From Bacteroidales bacterium (GTDB taxonomy: Bacteria > Bacteroidota > Bacteroidia > Bacteroidales > VadinHA17): 25,302 nt of DNA. Under the pieces are notes generated by a model. The model did no database searches. It worked only from the letters and a program-made list of their open reading frames with translations, and was not told the origin of the DNA. Below, one piece after another: positions 25,116 to 25,302 of the stretch. The DNA lies in contig JADGPV010000022.1 of assembly GCA_017882245.1 (NCBI GenBank), positions 1-25,302 of the forward strand. Reading direction: 5' to 3'. The number at the start of each line of letters is the position of its first letter. Positions within the stretch are counted from its first letter, which is position 1. The position numbers and the translations under genes are program-made.

Positions 25116-25302
25116 ATGACAACCCCCCACCTCAGCGAACAGGAACAGGTACGCAGACAGTCGCTTGACGACATCAGAAAACTGGGCATTGATCCCTACC
25201 CTGCTGCAATGTTTCCGGTAAACGTTTCAGCCGCACAGATACTCGCCAACTTCAGGGATGAAGAGAACAACTACCCTGATGTGTGCCTTGCCGGCCGCAT
25301 CA
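25116..25302 (+). CDS. lysS: Lysyl-tRNA synthetase, N-terminal part (runs off the window)
   Basis: From the ATG at 25116 the first 62 codons are visible: a start TTPHLSEQEQVRRQSLDDIR followed by KLGIDPYPAAMFPVN, then the beginning of the anticodon-binding OB-fold (CLAGRI). This is characteristic of class II lysyl-tRNA synthetase of this phylum. The enzyme charges tRNA-Lys. The catalytic domain is outside the window, so the identification rests on the N-terminal region only. It has a clear promoter immediately upstream. Confidence 0.88.
   Translation, partial: MTTPHLSEQEQVRRQSLDDIRKLGIDPYPAAMFPVNVSAAQILANFRDEENNYPDVCLAGRI

Overview
The window comes from the chromosome of a member of the Bacteroidota, most likely order Bacteroidales. 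The grounds are the gene families (GldE-like CNNM/CBS protein, DUF3109 protein, a TopoIV parE-parC pair next to aroK, an outer-membrane helix-hairpin-helix barrel protein), promoters of the TAnnTTTG (-7) / TTG (-33) type, and the general lack of strong Shine-Dalgarno sequences. Most genes are housekeeping and the coding density is very high. No gene-free gap exceeds about 130 bases. I see no tRNA, rRNA, CRISPR array, transposase or prophage gene.

Layout. 1-960 (+) is the 3' part of a GldE/CorC-like membrane protein whose start lies outside the window. 970-3089 (-) is gpmI followed by a cysteine-rich DUF3109 gene. 3193-13667 (-) is a long run: parE, parC, aroK, a membrane protein with HEAT repeats, and a STAND-type NTPase with a seven-blade WD40 domain. 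The last two genes are accessory in character and are the best candidate for an undescribed functional pair. 13778-17190 (-) is a tightly packed operon: hpt, adk, obgE, a PAP2 phosphatase and a plsC-type acyltransferase. purE (17273-17779, +) diverges from hpt and converges on an outer-membrane pair (17838-20599, -). recJ (20730-22436, -) follows a lipA-lipB fusion (22448-24004, -). A D-alanine transaminase-like gene (24137-24994, +) diverges from lipA-lipB and precedes the start of lysS (25116 to the window end, +).

The most striking non-gene signal is a set of short, degenerate seven-base tandem repeats in the right-hand third. They belong to several unrelated sequence families (AGGCARY, GGGTGCA-type, GCGTAGA-type, TCAGACT-type), and the fullest arrays each hold four units (28 bp). 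They lie at or within a few bases of the 3' ends of genes. One array is translated and forms the linker between the LipA and LipB domains. One forms a hairpin followed by eight T residues behind recJ. One supplies the -33 element of the lysS promoter.

Start codons were chosen by family fit, spacing to the upstream stop, and promoter position. aroK starts with GTG. parE, parC, the PAP2 gene and the helix-hairpin-helix gene were all trimmed from longer open frames.
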